Positions 62,477 through 64,000 of a stretch of 64,000 nt of DNA are shown piece after piece. Source of the stretch: CATOSD01 sp034422735 (GTDB taxonomy: Bacteria; Chloroflexota; Dehalococcoidia; Lucifugimonadales; CATOSD01); NCBI GenBank assembly GCA_034422735.1, contig DAOUJL010000029.1, positions 19,385 to 83,384 on the forward strand, written 5' to 3'. The translations under genes were made by a program, and so were the position numbers. How positions within the stretch are numbered: position 1 is the stretch's first letter; every line of letters begins with the position of its first letter. The notes under the pieces were generated by a model. The model worked only from the letters and a program-made list of their open reading frames with translations, was not told where the DNA came from and ran no database searches.

Positions 62477-62905
62477 ATGCTGTACGCCTACCCATGTCAG
62501 CTTGCGCCCGACGAGGACGGGGGCTACGTCGCCACGTTTCCCGACGTGCCGGAGGCCATCACCGGCGGCAGCGACCGCGCGGAGTCTCTGGCCATGGCAG
62601 AGGACGCGCTCGCCACGGCCCTCGCCGGGTACGTCCACGCGAAGTGGGAAATCCCCAGTCCGAGCGAAGCAGTCAGCAACCAGGTGCCGGTGCCCGTGCC
62701 CAGCATCGTTGCCGCCAAGCTCGCCCTCTACACCGCAATGCGGTCGCAGGGCGTCACCAAGGTCGAGTTGGCGAGGAGACTCGGCGTCAGCGAGGCCGCC
62801 GCGCGCAAACTCGCCAACCCGGACCACAACTCCCGCATGGGCCAGCTACAGCGGGCGCTCCGCGCGCTGGGCCTCACCCTGACGGTAGAGGTGCGCGGCG
62901 CGTAG
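62477..62905 (+). CDS. hicB: HicB family antitoxin, no HicA in sight
   Basis: 142 residues. N-terminal HicB fold (YPCQLAPDEDGGYVATFPDVPEAITGG) and a C-terminal HTH (VTKVELARRLGVSEAAARKLANPDHNS). It has GGAGGG upstream of the ATG. A HicA toxin of about 60-80 residues would be expected directly upstream or downstream; neither 62374-62476 nor 62906-63071 contains one. Either an orphan regulator or the antitoxin of a distant toxin. Confidence 0.83.
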   Translation: MLYAYPCQLAPDEDGGYVATFPDVPEAITGGSDRAESLAMAEDALATALAGYVHAKWEIPSPSEAVSNQVPVPVPSIVAAKLALYTAMRSQGVTKVELARRLGVSEAAARKLANPDHNSRMGQLQRALRALGLTLTVEVRGA

Positions 62906-63071
62906 GGGAGGTGCAGGGGATTGGACCGCCTATCCGCTCCGCCAGGAGGAGGCTCGCTGCCCAAGTCTCAACTTGACAGCCCCGCCGCCAATTGTTAGAT
63001 TGTGTCCAGAATGGGAAATTGTGCGTGGCGGAAGATGTGGGGGAGTATGAAGCGCTGAGGGGGGACTGAAC

Positions 63072-63392
63072 TTGCCGAGATACGATTACAGGTGCGACTC
63101 GTGCCAACACCGGTTCGAGCTCAAGCAGAGCTTCGACTCCGAGCCGGTCGCGACCTGCCCAAGCTGCGAGGGCAAAGCGCGACGCCAGTTCCACGCCGTA
63201 CCCATCGTCTTCAAGGGCAGCGGCTGGTACGTCAACGACTACGGCAGGCGCAACGGCAGCACCTCCGCTCCGGCGGAGGCCAAGGAGTCCGAAGAGAAGA
63301 AGAGCTCCAAGGCGGAAAGCAAGTCCGGCAGCGAGGCCAAGTCCGAAAGCAAGTCCAAGACGGGCGCCAAGGCCGAGTCCACGTCGGCGTAG
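63072..63392 (+). CDS. FmdB family zinc ribbon protein
   Basis: 106 residues from TTG. MPRYDYRCDSCQHRFE and CPSCEGKARRQF provide the two CxxC pairs of the FmdB-type ribbon. The last 45 residues are low-complexity Ser/Lys/Glu (KESEEKKSSKAESKSGSEA), probably disordered. These small proteins are putative regulators, once linked to formamidase expression. dtd follows 19 bases later. Confidence 0.88.
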   Translation: MPRYDYRCDSCQHRFELKQSFDSEPVATCPSCEGKARRQFHAVPIVFKGSGWYVNDYGRRNGSTSAPAEAKESEEKKSSKAESKSGSEAKSESKSKTGAKAESTSA

Positions 63393-63411
63393 AGGACCCT
63401 GCCTCCACATA

Positions 63412-63876
63412 ATGCGAGCCCTTGTGCAGAGGGTCTCCCAGGCGTCCGTCAGCGTCGAGGGGGAGATCGTCGGGGACATCGGCGCGGGGCTGCTCCTCCT
63501 GCTCGGCTTCTCCGCCGAAGACACCGATGAGGACGCCAACTACATAGTCGGCAAGGCGATCAACCTGCGCATATTCGCCGACGACGAGGGAAGATTCAAC
63601 CGCTCGGCCCTGGATGTTGGGGCCGAGCTTTTGCTTGTCAGCCAGTTCACCCTGTACGCAGACACCCGCAGAGGACGCCGGCCGAGCTTCTCATCCGCCG
63701 CGCCGCCGGAGCAGGCCGAGGCCGAGTTCGCCCGCGCCGTCGAGCTGTTCCGCCAGTCCGGGCTCCGCGTGCAGACCGGCGTCTTCCAGGCACACATGAT
63801 GGTCCACAGCACCAACGACGGCCCCGTCACCATCATGCTCGACTCCGCCGACCGCAACCGCCCCAGGCGCGGGTAG
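63412..63876 (+). CDS. dtd: D-aminoacyl-tRNA deacylase
   Basis: 154 residues. Removes D-amino acids from tRNA. MRALVQRVSQASVSV is the standard start; SQFTLYA (Ser77-Thr80) and NDGPVT (Gly137-Pro138, the cross-subunit Gly-cisPro) are the chiral-proofreading motifs. Last complete gene of the window. Confidence 0.96.
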   Translation: MRALVQRVSQASVSVEGEIVGDIGAGLLLLLGFSAEDTDEDANYIVGKAINLRIFADDEGRFNRSALDVGAELLLVSQFTLYADTRRGRRPSFSSAAPPEQAEAEFARAVELFRQSGLRVQTGVFQAHMMVHSTNDGPVTIMLDSADRNRPRRG

Positions 63877-63888
63877 GGAAGGGCGAAT

Positions 63889-63920
63889 CGTCATTCCCGT
63901 GAAAACGGGAAGCTGGATTC
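63889..63920. repeat. REP-like palindrome (family C) at the IS30 edge
   Basis: TTCCCGT-GAAA-ACGGGAA with CGTCA before it; a 7-base-pair stem. It overlaps the last codons of the transposase. Confidence 0.65.
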
Positions 63921-64000
63921 ACATTTCAAGTGCAACAGCTGTTCATTGTAGATTTCCGCCGGGGTGCGGTATTTGAGGCACTTCCTGGGCGTGTTGTTGT
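63891..64000 (-). CDS. IS30 family transposase, C-terminal end (cut by the window)
   Basis: Reading the minus strand from the window edge gives NNTPRKCLKYRTPAEIY followed by NEQLLHLKCESSF and a stop at TGA 63893-63891. The phrase NTPRKCLKYRTPAEIY is the IS30-family C-terminal block (N-RPRK-LGYRTPAE). The last residues overlap the TGTTGCACTTGAAAT sequence that is probably the IS terminal repeat. The rest of the element lies beyond 64000. Confidence 0.75.
   Translation of the reverse strand, partial: NNTPRKCLKYRTPAEIYNEQLLHLKCESSFPFSRE

Overview
The window is a GC-rich (about 65 percent), gene-dense bacterial chromosome segment with short intergenic gaps, frequent GTG and TTG starts and ATGA-type overlaps. 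Gene content (DUF1385 beside rpmE, PduO-type adenosyltransferase, cobalamin mutase, enolase-superfamily enzyme, CocE hydrolase, nitrile-hydratase-like proteins) and many palindromic interspersed repeats fit a Chloroflexota bacterium, probably the Dehalococcoidia/SAR202 side. There is no rRNA gene here, so this placement is an inference.

Layout. 1-6.8 kb: a truncated Uma2-family gene, a minus-strand set (split nitrile hydratase beta-like pair, gapA, DinB/SCP2-like enzyme), then pduO-hisH-hisA-methyltransferase-hisF. 7.6-13.4 kb: a defence block of a single-chain type IIG-like restriction-modification enzyme facing an AAA ATPase/DUF4276 pair. 13.6-21.5 kb: rplU, rpmA, rpmE and a DUF1385 gene, then on the minus strand nusA-ylxR-infB-rbfA-truB-hisIE. 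21.8-23.8 kb: a Septu-like pair (PtuA ATPase, PtuB HNH nuclease). 24.2-30.1 kb: nuoL-nuoM-nuoN-nadK. 30.2-36.8 kb: an 11-residue-repeat coiled-coil protein, Nudix and M20 hydrolases, HD and enolase-superfamily enzymes, a PAC2 protein, an alpha/beta hydrolase and a small gene under an apparent operator. 37-42.6 kb: tandem-duplicated MFS transporters, a DrrAB-like ABC exporter and a phosphoesterase. 42.8-50.5 kb: RNase D, a beta-propeller protein, an FAD amine-oxidase-like enzyme, a truncated NYN gene behind an attenuator-like leader, an acyl-CoA mutase large subunit with isobutyryl-CoA-mutase-type active-site residues, and a HIRAN/HipA-like kinase pair. 50.7-58.2 kb: CocE hydrolase, NAD-formate dehydrogenase, a membrane molybdopterin protein, and an ECF sigma factor translationally coupled to a transmembrane VWA protein with six exact-period 19-residue repeats. 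58.2-64 kb: an ImmA-like/XRE pair, zinc ribbon protein, thioesterase, purL, lone HicB, FmdB-type zinc ribbon, dtd, and the end of an IS30 transposase cut by the window edge.

How it fits together. Core metabolism (histidine and purine synthesis, glycolysis, complex I, formate oxidation, B12-dependent acyl-CoA rearrangement) and translation/transcription genes are interleaved with at least four defence or toxin-antitoxin-like modules. PduO converts cob(I)alamin to the cofactor needed by the acyl-CoA mutase. Formate dehydrogenase produces NADH that complex I can oxidise. About 16 palindromic repeats of two related families lie between genes and in three places supply the last codons of the adjoining gene. 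Several promoters share an extended -10 element, TGnTATA(A/C)T, and two genes appear to be leaderless.

Limits: all functional calls come from reading motifs and remembered family features; no database search or structure prediction was run.
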